The position numbers and the translations under genes were made by a program. Source: Biomphalaria glabrata (Eukaryota > Mollusca > Gastropoda > Planorbidae). Taken from it: 64,000 nucleotides of DNA. Below the pieces are notes generated by a model. The model was not told the DNA's origin. It worked only from the letters and a program-made list of their open reading frames with translations, and did no database searches. The stretch lies in NCBI RefSeq assembly GCF_947242115.1, contig NC_074723.1, forward strand, positions 28,917,043 through 28,981,042. Reading direction: 5' to 3'. Shown here in pieces: positions 48,540-59,324 of the stretch. Position 1 is the first letter of the stretch; the number at the start of each line of letters is the position of its first letter.

Positions 48540-49560
48540 GTTGTGGGGGGGGGGGGGGGGGAGGGGGGGGGGTTTAGCGACTCCACCTACCAACCCTTCT
48601 CTTCACATGGATCCACTAGCGCCCATGTATTACATTCCGTTACGGAGTCCAAAGCAAGTTTTTCTCTCCCGCCGTACCGTACAGGTGGCGATTGTCTCCA
48701 TTTATTCTTACGTACCTTTAAACCCTCGCTGCGCCGGCCGTCACACGCGATCTTTGTCTTTACGGCAAAACTAGATGTGATGTAATCATCTTCCCCTGTT
48801 CGGAGCTTCGCTGCGCCGGCCGTCACACGCGATCTTTGTCTTTATGGCAGAACTAGGTGTGATGTAACTTCACCTTCCCCTGCTCGGAGCTTCGCCGGCG
48901 CCGTGGTCATATTAGGTCATCTACTGCTAGGATCGCTGGTATGCTCATAAAGGGAGAAGGGCACGGTACGGTGTTTTACTTGGTCAAAATTTATCCTTCT
49001 TCGCTTTCTTTGTCGGTTCGTTTCACCGACATGCAGTTCAACTGAGGTCTAGTCGGATGAGACTAAGACTGAAACGTGACGCAACATAACGATGTCACGA
49101 TCAAAACTCTATTGGTTGTATCCTATAATGTCGGCCAGCTTCTACAGATAGTTATGTACGACAAAAACTCCCGTGGTTGGATCATATCGTGTTGGCCGGC
49201 AGTCTATAAGTAGTTACATCAAGAAGTAGTTACGTATGACAAATACACACTGATTGTCATAGATTCTAGTCCCCCTCCCCTATTTGGTCCACAGAAGTAG
49301 TGACATAGTATTTTTATCTTGAAGCTCTTTCATCTCATTAAAGAGATTTGATAAAGCCTTTGATTTTCATCGCCCCATCCCTATTTGGAGACATCACAAG
49401 GTTACTAACTGTGATGCCATTGTAACATTTCCCGAATCTGTTATAAAAGGAGTTCCCTTCCACTCTTCAGTCCTATCATTACTTTCTCTACCTTGTTGTA
49501 GATATTGCTTGTTCTTATATTGTGCATTGTTATTCATTCAATATGATTATAAGTTACCGT
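48540..49560 (+). other. GC-rich promoter-like unit with an 82-bp internal duplication
   Basis: A G run at 48544-48572 is followed by a GC-rich stretch in which gctgcgccggccgtcacacg with its downstream block occurs twice (from 48727 and 48809), with a partial third start near 48891. At 49441 a TATA box (ttataaaagg) precedes a pyrimidine-rich cttccactcttcag segment. The composition is unlike the AT-rich surroundings. It could be a solo LTR fossil, the 5' end of a mobile element, or a host promoter. No matching second copy exists in the window to decide. Confidence 0.4.
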
Positions 49561-49617
49561 ACATAATAAGAGAAGGATAAAGAACTTGTACTTATAGCTA
49601 CCATATTTTTTTAACAG

Positions 49618-49920
49618 CAGCATATGGAGCTGATGAAAAAAGATACAACATGGGCCACAACTGCAGAAATGCTTGCAGCTGCTACACTACTGCAAAGAGA
49701 CACCTATACATTCTCACCAAACCACAACAAAACAAAATACTCATGGCTATTATTAAAACCTTTATTTCATGATGCAAACACATACATACTATCTCACACA
49801 GACAACCATATATGCTGCAACATAACACTATTGCATACAAATGGTAATCACTTTGATGTGGTTGTACCACAAGAGGCCACATGTAACTGTTTTTTGCCAA
49901 ATCCACTGCTTGGAGTATGA
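49618..49920 (+). pseudogene. OTU-cysteine-protease-like C-terminal fragment
   Basis: An open frame ending TGA at 49920 reads MELMKKDTTWATTAEMLAA, then ATLLQRDTYTF, YSWLLLKPLF and HTNGNHFDVVVP. The order W-T-E-AAA-LL-D-Y-F, a tryptophan-leucine strand, and a final NH(F/Y)DVV matches the second half of OTU deubiquitinase domains, where the last His is catalytic. The first half with the catalytic Cys is not seen nearby, so this is a fragment or one exon; a splice-acceptor-like ttttttaacag ends at 49617. OTU-like domains also occur in mobile elements of invertebrates. The G/C composition and position within a putative insertion favour that here. Confidence 0.55.
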
Positions 49921-50254
49921 TGCTTTAGCCTAAATTTTTAAGTGTTGATTAATATTTCATCTTACAATCTATTCAGATTAGATCTATTTGGCTATTTGAT
50001 TTTTTCTTGCATGCTTTTAATATCTTAAATAACATTTAATGTCTATTATTTTCATGTATTTAAAGTCAGGGTACCGGTATCTATTTATTTAATTACTTTT
50101 ATTTTGCCAATAAAAGATATTTTGTTAGGCTTAGAGTTATTTTTTTATTTTTCTATTATTTTTTTTTTGTCTGTTGTTATTACTTTAACTACATGATTTT
50201 AATTTCGATTTTTAGTTATTTTTCAAAGTACAAAAGATTGTTTGCATTTTAAAT

Positions 50255-50560
50255 GAATTTTAATATTAGATCTAATAGCTGCTAGAAAGAAAGACAAAGC
50301 AGCAACAGAAAAAAGTTGGCAAGTAATTCAAGGGAGATAGTCTAGTACTAAGCCTTAAAACCAAAATGGCGTATTTCCAATGACATTATATGGTAATAAG
50401 AAATAAAACTTAAAAATATATATTTTAAAAACTATTTATCTCCGAGGAAATCAAATTACATATTTGTAATCTGCATTTTTTTCTGCATATTCTGAAAATA
50501 TAAGAGAAACCTAATTTAGCGTTTCTAGTGTCGTATACTAATACCCAATTATTTCCATAT
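50255..50560. repeat. Right half of the split repeat (copy of 13.54-13.74 kb, inverted)
   Basis: ttttaatattagatctaata, gctgctagaaagaaagac, ttcaagggagatagtctagt, ccaaaatggcgtatttccaa and atttgtaatctgcat are the reverse complement of 13540-13735. Homology starts abruptly near 50250. Confidence 0.75.
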
Positions 50561-50659
50561 GATCATGATGATATAATTATAATGATGACATTGACTGTTA
50601 CTGACATGGGGCAAAAACATTAAATTGTCTTAAATTATAAGGACTATTCTATGAAAGCT

Positions 50660-51840
50660 GTAGATATTCACTCTACAACTAAGTAGACCTATATAGATCT
50701 ACCTGTTATTGGTTTTCCAGCAAGTGCAGTTTCGGATTTCTAAAAGAAGATTAGATTCTATTTCATCCAAAGACACACATGTATGAGCTTCCGCAGAAAT
50801 TTTTTTTTTTAATTTTTTTTTCTTTCGTTCTCATTCGGGTACAAAAATAGTAGGTCCAAATTTTAAGTCACAAAATTTTGTTATCCAAATTCTCCTGTCC
50901 ATTATAACCACATTCCAGTTTAAAACATATTCTGTTATTTGCAAAGAACAAACATATTTCAAATTATTCAAAATGAGAAAATCAGTTGACAAAGTCTGAG
51001 TCTGTACACGTACTAGATCTAGTGGTAGATTCATAACTAATTAGAGTAGTATGTATTAGAGAGGGGGAGGAATGTGAGTAAATAGACATAAGGGAGATAA
51101 TTATTTTAAAACTTTGGAGTAAGTATTGGTAGTTACGCTCCCTTGATGTAAAAAAAAAAGTATTTTAAATATAAAATTGTAATTTTATCGTTTCTAGTAA
51201 ACACAAACTTCATAATGTTGTTCTAATTTTATCAAATAAATTAGTGATCTCTTTATTGTTTACGAAAAAAAAGTTCCTTCAAACAATACTGCCATACCAG
51301 TTACCAGTGTTTATTCATAAGTTAAGAATACTAACTCAATGATTATCACTTTTAAACACAACAAAAATAGGAATTGTTTTCGAGTTTGAAGATTAAGGAT
51401 TACATTTCACACAGCTACACATGGCTACATCGTGACTTCCATTGGCTGTGGCTACACAGACATATCTGTGATCTACATATTTTACCACATTCAGCGCAGG
51501 CCAAATCGTTGTCTGCCGGCGGTCAGTTTAGAATAGTTTAGATTCTCTACGCCTGTCCTCAGCAGATGATTTCCTTTTGGTCGCGGGATTACTCATAAGA
51601 CACAAAACTGTTTCACTAATTGTAAATGCTTAATTATATTTATAGATAACCTCATATCACTTCTTGATTAACGTTATAAACAAACGATATCAGGTTTACT
51701 AGCAACCACTACTTTCTTGAATGCAATGTTCATGCTTAGGTTAGCAGACACCTGCGTGTCCAGAGGAGGATGAAATAAAACAAGAAGAAGCAAAAAAATA
51801 TAAGCTTATATAAGGGAAAAAATTGCACATTTACAGCCAT
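50660..51840. other. AT-rich region, no gene recognised
   Basis: No exon, RNA gene or defined transposon was recognised. An aagggagataattat block near 51090 and ctcccttgatg near 51140 recall the repeat-end motif seen at 13640 and 50330. Confidence 0.5.
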
Positions 51841-51854
51841 ATTCTCTCAGTATT

Positions 51855-52025
51855 GTAAAGTCTATTTCCCTTTTACAATATCAAACACAAATTAATTATC
51901 TGCCACTAATTAATTAACTAATTGGTTATTTTTTTTTTATTGATTCATGTTTTGTTATCGACATTGATTAGTTGTGCAAAATTTCAGATTAATCTGAGAA
52001 TGGGAAGTTGGAGAAAAAAACTATC
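51855..52025 (-). repeat. Snail repeat family R1, inverted copy
   Basis: The plus strand reads tatttcccttttacaatatc, attaattatctgccactaat, ttgattcatgttttgttatc and agttgtgcaaaatttcag, the reverse complement of R1 copies at 55.1-56.2 kb. Confidence 0.7.
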
Positions 52026-52274
52026 TAAAAAGTACAATGTATTTGATTAAATAAGTGAATAACTTTATGTGCAACTTTATGTTTTAGATGAATCGACATT
52101 TTGCATTACGACTGTCGATAATCCGACACTCTTTAAACCGTCACACTCATTAATCCGACGTACACATTATCTGCTCCTACATGTTTTAATGTTGAAAGCC
52201 ATTCAAGAAAAATTCACGTGACATTGTTTGCATAAAATATTTATTTTTTTTTACAGATTTTTAAATACATGCCC

Positions 52275-52440
52275 TCGGCACTAAAATCAGACTGATGCGT
52301 TCCCATTGTCATGGCCACATTTGTATTTGCTTGTGAATCTTGGACGCTGACTGCAGAGCTAGAGAGGAGGATCCTAGCATTGGAATCGAGAAGCTATAGC
52401 AGGGTGCTAGGGAGAAAACTTACAAAGACCACAAATGAGG
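52275..52440 (+). repeat. LINE reverse-transcriptase C-terminal fragment
   Basis: MATFVFACESWTLTAELERR and ILALESRSYSRVLG match the ACESWTL(T/N)AELERRILA block in the 59.6-kb LINE fragment. The preceding 30 bp carry the usual KIRLMRS residues in a different frame, so it is dead. It runs directly into a 38-bp minisatellite. Confidence 0.8.
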
Positions 52441-52464
52441 ATCACAACGGTAATTGCAATTTAG

Positions 52465-52810
52465 TACAGTATGTGCAAGTGTATAAGAGAATATTTTATT
52501 ACATCAGTATGTGAAAGTGTATAAGAGAATATCTTATTACATCAGTATGTGAAAGTGTATAAGAGAATATCTTATTACATCAGTATGTGAAAGTGTATAA
52601 GAGAATATTTTATTACATCAGTATGTGAAAGTGTATAAGAGAATATCTTATTACACCAGTATGTGAAAGTGTATAAGAGAATATTTTATTACATCAGTAT
52701 GTGAAAGTGTATAAGAGAATATCTTATTACATCAGTATGTGAAAGTGTATAAGAGAATATCTTATTACATCAGTATGTGAAAGTGTATAAGAGAATATCT
52801 TATTACATCA
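52465..52810. repeat. 38-bp minisatellite
   Basis: Nine head-to-tail units of cagtatgtgaaagtgtataa plus gagaatatcttattacat (38 bp) differ only at a C/T in atc/att ttatta and one acacc variant. The first unit (agtatgtgcaag) continues from the LINE fragment, so the array probably grew from its border. Confidence 0.95.
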
Positions 52811-53462
52811 TAAATAAATATTATAAATTATTAAAAATTATAAATTATTATCAATAAATGTTCTCGACACGTACGTTAAAATGTTTTAAAATATAGCAAA
52901 CAGTCGGTAATCGGACGATTTCGATAACTCGACACTCCCGCTGGCATCTGGTCCGTAACTGTCGGACTAACAAGAGTCAACTGTAGTTAAACATTCGCAC
53001 AAAGTTTGGAGTTCCGTGCACGACATTTTCTTCCAGTTGTACTTTGTGAGAATAATGGTTTTCACTGAGTCAATAAGAATCTGTTCTACTCTTGTCTCCC
53101 GAGTAGTGAATAATGAAAATGTCTCACATCTTTAGCATTCTGTCTAAAGTTGAACAATAACAGTAACAGTTTTATTAGAACACTTTGAATAGATGTTCGT
53201 GTAGAAGGTTGTTGGTGTAAATCAGAAGATTTAAAGGATTGATTCGATTAATCGATAAAATGGTATTGCAATAAACAACATAGTGAAAGCCGGGCATTTT
53301 CATATTTTAAACCAATGCCTGCCGGACGGAAGACACGACTTCAAAAGGGGCGGGGGGGGGGGGGGGAGGACATTACCTCCCTTTGCAAGACGTCTGGTAA
53401 CCCCTTGCTTATCAAACAATACAGATAACTTTTTTGTTAGCTCTACAAATCATAGCTGTATA

Positions 53463-53528
53463 CAGTGGCGTCACTAGGATGGGTGTCACCCGGTGAGGCC
53501 CGCACCTCCCCCCCTAGTGACGCCACTG
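53463..53528. mobile_element. 66-bp perfect fold-back element
   Basis: cagtggcgtcactagg at the left and cctagtgacgccactg at the right are perfect 16-bp inverted repeats around a 34-bp centre that itself contains gggtgtcaccc. No target duplication is obvious. It looks like a minimal MITE of the GTGGCGTCACTAGG group. Confidence 0.8.
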
Positions 53529-54779
53529 GAACACACATAACAAAAAGGCCCGTAAAAGATTGTATAATATTATCTCATAAAAGGGACCCAGGACGTTTGA
53601 GCTAGGACGTCATAATCTTCATTTTTGAAGGTGCGTCATGAACATGTCATGACGTCAGGATCATAATCAGAAATCTCATTTCATTGATAAAACTGGTGCT
53701 TGTCTGCATGCATATTTATCATACTCGGTGAGCCTTGGTCCAATCATTCGTAGGCGAGACATTTCTTGGAAAAACTAAAAACTGATAGCCTCCGTTTTGT
53801 ACAACTCTGCCCCATGCCTCACGTTGGGAACAAAGCCAAAATGTAAGTGGAAAGGTCTTGTATTCGATTACAGAAACACGATACTAAACTAGATCTATAT
53901 TAATATAGTAACAATTAATGCATAAATCCCTATACCAAAAAAAAAATCGATAGTCATTTTCCCTTTTTCTTTATATATATATATATATATATAAACGTAC
54001 GATATCAGGTTTACTATCACACGCTGCACCTTTCTCGTCTAGCCCTCTCCTTCCTAGCCCACCCCAATCCCACCTGTCATACTCACAAGACAAGTGAACA
54101 CCCCAAAGCCAAAGCCCCTTAAATGTCCTAGCGAGAGAAAATTGGGGTAGTGACAGGTACAGTGGAAGGATGCGCATTCAGCTGGAAAGGGAGGGAAGCG
54201 AGAGAGAGAGAGAGGAGACGGGAAATGGGGCTGGGGAGGTAACTATCTCCAAAAAAAAACAAAACATAACAGTCCAAAATCGCCTTCCTCCCTGGTTAAA
54301 CAATAGAAGCCATTGTTCAGGGTTGACTATAGGGACAATAATGTCTGTGTAGTGATACCTTGCCTTGTACTTTCTTTTTTCTACCCCGACCTTTCCCCAC
54401 CTCCTTTCACTTGATTTCAATAAACTCCGGTCCTCACCCACTGTCCTAAAGTCAGCATCGCTTCTAAAGCTCTGCAAATGACTACTACGCGCAATACAAT
54501 GAACATACATAACGGTAACCCTGTCGACCAAGTAAAAACAAACGACGTTTGGGCCACAAGGCCTTCATCAGCTACAAAACAAACAAAAAAAGACAAACGA
54601 TTAAAACCAAATAGGCTTTATATGTCCGATATTGTTCTCTATCGAGGCAGAAAAGAAAATTGGTCCGGCAGGGTTACATATGTGTATGTCTGTTACTTTC
54701 TATACAGAGGTTCACCCCTGCAGCAGTAACTCTTTTTTATTATATATAGTTCGACCATCGTGGTTCGATTATAATCATT

Positions 54780-55000
54780 TTTGTAATCCAGGGGTCTGAA
54801 AGCTTTGCACTGGGATTTTGTGCCTCCTCATGTGGCTGGTCCGGCTGGTGAGACCTATGTGAGCCCGGAATGTTCGGCTGTATACTGGGCAGGTTATTCC
54901 AGCTGGAGCTAGTGTCATTGGCCTTGCTTTTCTTCTCTGGCGTTTTTCTTCTGCCAGCGTTGTTCTCTTTTCCTCAGCAACCTGTGCGCCAGTTTTCACA
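54780..55000 (-). repeat. LINE C-terminal zinc-knuckle fragment
   Basis: The minus strand encodes EEKRQRRKARPMTLA and CPVYSRTFRAHIGLTSRTSH with MRRHKIP. This is the Arg-rich stretch plus C..C..H..H knuckle common at the end of LINE ORF2 proteins, with one cysteine changed to Tyr. The same family lies at 2.6 kb and, more distantly, at 12.5 kb. Confidence 0.7.
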
Positions 55001-55129
55001 GAGCGAGGCCATGATGCTCTGTCTTGTGCCTCTGTCTCCCAGATGGCTGTGTCTATGCTGAACGCCTTCAGAGAAATCTTTGTTATTACATAGCTTTTGT
55101 CAGCTCACTTTGTCTGTCTGTCTGGTAAA

Positions 55130-56215
55130 ACGTGTGTACACGTTATTTCTCCCACACCCATTCTCGGATCAAGTTGAAACCTCGCACAATTATTCATTGA
55201 CATAGACAATACATGAATCAATTTTAAAAAGTAACCAATTAGACAATTACTGGTAATTAATTATTTTTTTAATACCAACAAGGGAAACTAATACTTCAGT
55301 ATTCACAAATATGGCTAGATTAGTTGGGTTTAGTCCCCTTAAACAATTGCTAACGCTATTTCTCCTTCGCAAATTCGCCGATGAAGTTGATACTCTAAAC
55401 AATTATTTATTGTACCTAACAAAACACGAATCAATAAAGAAAAGTACTCAGTCAATTAATTATTGGTAATGAATAATTTTGCTTGATATCGAATAAGGGA
55501 AACCACTGGTACATTTTTGGTATATATAGTGTTAAGGACGGAGTTCTTCCCCATTAGATAAGCTTTTTTTTTTTTCTCTAATAGAGTCTAGGTTTTTATT
55601 TCAATTTGGTATCTAACATAACTGAGAAGAAAATACTTAGGAAAAAAAATAACTCGGACAATTTTCTATGAATACTTCTTTACCAAGTCATTCTGTCTGC
55701 TGTTCGTACGGTACAAATTTTGTAGCCTACACATATGGTACCCATTTCTCGGATCAAGGTGAAACTTTGCACAATTGTTCATTGTCCCTAACAAAACAAG
55801 AATTAATTAAAAAAAAACAACAATTAATTAGCGGAATTAAGTAAATTTTGTTTGATATAGAAAAAGGGAAATAAATCTTAAATTATTGAGATATATGAAG
55901 CAAGATTTTTTTTATTTATTTAAATTTTGCTTGTTTTTCAATTGAGTTTTATTATATGAACCTCATTGTGATGTCTCTCTGAAAAAGTCACATGGCATTG
56001 ACATAGTTTTACATTTTTTAAAAAGCTTATATCAACTAAATCTGTCTGTCTGTCGGGTGAAAAAGTATGAACATGTTTTTTTTCCTCCCATTTCCCATAT
56101 ATCGGATCAAGACATGAATCAATTAAAAAATTATCCAAATAATTAATTAATTACAGGTGATTAATTATTTTGACTGATATCTAAATAAGGGGAATAAATG
56201 CTATTTAATGAGAAA
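55130..56215 (+). repeat. Cluster of four R1 repeat copies
   Basis: Copies begin near 55135 (cacgttatttctcccacacc), 55350 (ctaacgctatttctccttcg), 55735 (acccatttctcggatcaagg) and 56060 (ttcctcccatttcccatata). Each runs through a caattattcattg-like block and an aattaattatttt block to (a)aagggaaa. Spacing is 210 to 390 bp and divergence is high, so this is an old direct-repeat cluster rather than a fresh satellite. Confidence 0.7.
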
Positions 56216-56554
56216 TGTTTATGTATATATGGATTTAATCCCTTTATTACGGTTTGATACACTTTTAGAAAATGTTCTTGTTAAACATGTCTTTCCAGTA
56301 CACTGACTATGAATATTTCAGTCTTTCACCCACGTGATTACCTAGCAGCTTTGGGTATCACCTGACATAGAACCAACATAAACCAAAGCAAGCCTGGTCG
56401 TGTGAAGTGTCGTCAAGATGGTCCCGGGCTCAAACACTGTCAGCTGCCATCTTGTGTTTGATGACGTGATCATCTTCTCTCCGGAAGCAACCTTTGAAAC
56501 TCACAAGTCACGTGACAGTGGTGACTACATTGTTGAAACACTCATTGTAAAAGA

Positions 56555-56818
56555 AAGTTAAGTTCCCGTTTCAGACCTTGTGGTCTATAGGGCTGATGAT
56601 GTAAAGGTCATCTGTTTCTGTGTCCTAATGTTAACGAGAGTGTCCTGTGGCCAGCAAAACGACGAACCGCCTTTACTTTTTTTTCCAACTAATGTCAGGT
56701 ACCCATTAGAGCTGGGTGGACTCTGAGGCGCCCGAAATCTCATTCTTCACCAGGATCCGAACCCCGGACCCCGGTTCGGAAGCAAAGCGCTTTACCGCTC
56801 AACCACCGTACCTCCGAA
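56555..56818 (-). repeat. tRNA-derived SINE, family S1
   Basis: The minus strand starts GGAGGTACGGTGGTTGAGCG (tRNA-like head with A box), has the B box GGTTCGGATCC, then GAAGAATGAGATTTCGGGCG, CTAATGGGTACCTGACATTA, AAAGTAAAGGCGGTTCGTCG and CTGAAACGGGAAC. It is one of the least decayed S1 copies. Confidence 0.85.
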
Positions 56819-57059
56819 ACAGTATATCTACACAATTTACAACCTATTCCCACCATACCCCTCCCCTTTTTTTTCTCCTCTAATGATGCGCTCCCCTCCC
56901 CATTCATCCATTTCTAAAGCTTCAGTCAAACGCTGAAACATAACGGCACCCTTTACAAGTATGACAGGCATACACGCTCTAATATAGGCCTACCTTCAAC
57001 CACCCCTTCACACAAGGTCACAGTCTCACACAGAGAAAGTTGGGGAGATGTAAGGGGCA

Positions 57060-57098
57060 AGAGAGAGAGAGAGAGTGAGAGAGAGAGAGAGAGAGAGA
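57060..57098. repeat. GA microsatellite
   Basis: A nearly pure (GA)n run lies within otherwise unremarkable DNA between 56.8 and 57.7 kb, where no gene is recognised. Confidence 0.9.
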
Positions 57099-57729
57099 AT
57101 ATATTAATACTTTGTGACATTTTCGGGTCGCGCCTAATATACACGGATGTGGCCAGGGTAATATACCTACCTCATTATCTACCTTTGGGCTCAGACAAAG
57201 CCCCTGGCTAGAAATAAAAGGTTATATCTAGTGAGAAGGGAATATGGGGCTAAGGTGGTGGTAGCTAGGAAGAGGGTGGGATAGGGCGTCGATAGAACAC
57301 ACACAGTTGTATGTTGATGTTACGAGCTAGTAATGTTACCTTTGAGTCAAAAGAAGGGCTACAATGCCAAAATATCCTGGTCATATACGCAAGCTAACTT
57401 TTACATTTTGCTAGAAGTATGCAATTGTTGACTCTAGGTGTAAGATTGAGCGCTTTGGTTCTTAGGTCTTTAAAAGACTGGAGGATATCACTTCAGATAA
57501 TAAATCGTACGAGTGTCTTCTTGTAATGTTGCATTCACTTCGTCACTTCCTGTTTTGCTGGGCTCTTCTCTTACCCTGTCATCTGATTATCTGATGCCGT
57601 CTTCTGAATAATTATGGTTATTGTTAAATAGGTGGCCAAACTGTTTATTCTTCAGAGACCATACCTACGGTATTCAATATGGCACCAGCCCCTGTCCTTA
57701 TGTCATAGCTCCTTTTAAAACGTTGCACA

Positions 57730-59125
57730 TGCAGTATGTAGTGTGCAGTATACACTGTGTAGTATGTGGTGTGTAGTATGTGGTGTTTAATATATAGTGT
57801 GTGGTATGTAGTGTGCAGTATACACTGTGTAGTATGTGGTGTGTAGTATATAGTGTGTGGTATGTAGTGTGTAGTATGTGGAATGTAATATGTGGTGTAT
57901 TATGTTGTGTGTAGTATATAGTGTGTGGTATGTAGTGTGTAGTATGTGGAATGTAATATGTGGTGTATTATGTTGTGTGTAGTATATAGTGTGTGGTATG
58001 TAGTGTGTAGTATGTGGAATGTAGTATGTGGTGTGTAATATGTAGTATGTAGTGTATAGAACGTAGTGTGTAGAATGTGGTGTGTAGTATGTAGTGTGTA
58101 GTATGTAGTGTGTAGTATGTGGTGTGTAGTGTGTAGTATGTGGTGTGTAGCATGTAGTGTGTAGTATGTGGAGTGTAGTATGTGGTATGTAGTGTTTAAT
58201 ATCTTGTGAGGTATGTAGTGTGCAGTCACTGTGTAGTATGTATTGTGTAGTATTTAGTGTGTAGTATGTAGTGTGTAGTATTTAGTGTGTAGTATGTGGT
58301 GTAGCATGTAGTGAGTAGTATGTAGTGTGTAGCATTAAGTGTGTTGTATGTGGAGTGTAGTATGTGGTGTGTAGTATGTAGTGTGTAGTGTGTAGTATGT
58401 AGTGTGTAGTATGTAGTGTGTAGTATGTAGTGTGTAGTATGTGGTGTGTAGCATGTGATGTGTAGTATGTGATATGTAGTGTTTAGTATCTTGTGTGGTA
58501 TATAGTATGTAGTGTGTAGTATGTAGTAAGTAGTGTGTAGTCTGTGGTATATAGTGTGTAGTATGTGATATAAGTATGTAGTATGTGGTGTATAGTGTTT
58601 AGTATCTTGTGTGGTTTTCGTAGTATGTGGTGTCTAGTACGTTGTGTGTAGTGTGTAATATGTAGTCTATAGTGTCTAGTATGTTGTGAGATGTGTAGTG
58701 TCTAGTATTTGGTGTGTAGTATGTGATGCCGAGTATGTAGAGGGGAGTATGTGGCATGAAGTATGAAACTTGGAATATGTGACGTAGATTATGTGGTTTG
58801 AGTTCAGTATGTAGTGTGTAGTAAAATGTTTTGTTTTGTTTTACATGTTTCGGATGTTCCTTCAGAGTTGAAGATAGTTTACTTCCTAGTACAAACCTCC
58901 CACAGGACGACGGGGTATGGGTGCGGGCAGGGTTTGAACCCTCGACCGTCGATGAATCCGAACGACAGTCCAGCGCGCAAACCGCACGACCAGGCAGCCA
59001 TCCTAGTATGTGTTGTGGAGTAGGTAGTGTTAATTTTGTGGAGTATGTGATGTGGAGTATGTGTGGAGTATGAGGTCTGGAGTGTGACATGCACTCTGCG
59101 AAGTGTATGGCGTGTAATGTGTAGT
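57730..59125. repeat. GTGTAGTATGTAG-type array, about 1.4 kb, split by a SINE
   Basis: The array is built from alternating gtgtagtatgta and gtgtagtatgtgg words of 10-14 bp with higher-order units, for example the block tgtagtatatagtgtgtggt repeated at about 65-bp steps near 57840-58020. An S2 SINE interrupts it at 58838-59004, and degenerate array sequence resumes to about 59125. Long minus-strand open frames rich in HTTYYTLH come from the repeat. Confidence 0.9.
58838..59004 (-). repeat. tRNA-derived SINE, family S2, inside the array
   Basis: The minus strand reads GGATGGCTGCCTGGTCGTGC, GCGCGCTGGACTGTCG, the B box GGTTCAAACCC and a 3' end CTTCAACTCTGAAGGAACAT followed by CCGAAACATGTAAAAC. 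It is close to the copy at 33.8 kb, and being inside a minisatellite its borders are easy to place. Confidence 0.9.
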
Positions 59126-59324
59126 TGAAAAAAAAAAAACTGACGTAAAAGATCATCACATCATAAGCACATTCAACAAAGAAGGACATTTTGAAGATCT
59201 CTAAAAGCTTTATTGGAAAGGATTTGGGGCGTCGTTCCTTGGGTACATAAATAAACAAGCAACATATTTTTTTCAAAAGACCATTTTCTCCTTTATAAAG
59301 CTGACCACTTTTTGTACTTTGCGT

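Noticed and set aside
48541-48826. Three overlapping open frames in the GC-rich unit
   Set aside because: They overlap on both strands across the G run and the 82-bp duplication; GC-rich composition explains the lack of stops.
52465-52810. CRISPR-like regular repeats
   Set aside because: The units are head to tail without unique spacers in a eukaryotic genome; it is a minisatellite. The 22-bp and 31-bp arrays are rejected for the same reason.
57900-58229. Minus-strand open frame rich in HTTYYTLH, 109 codons
   Set aside because: It is produced by the GTGTAGTATGTA-type tandem array and lacks any gene signal.
58599-59276. Minus-strand open frame of 225 codons, the longest in the window
   Set aside because: It runs through array sequence, the S2 SINE and array again; the apparent protein is a translation of repeats.
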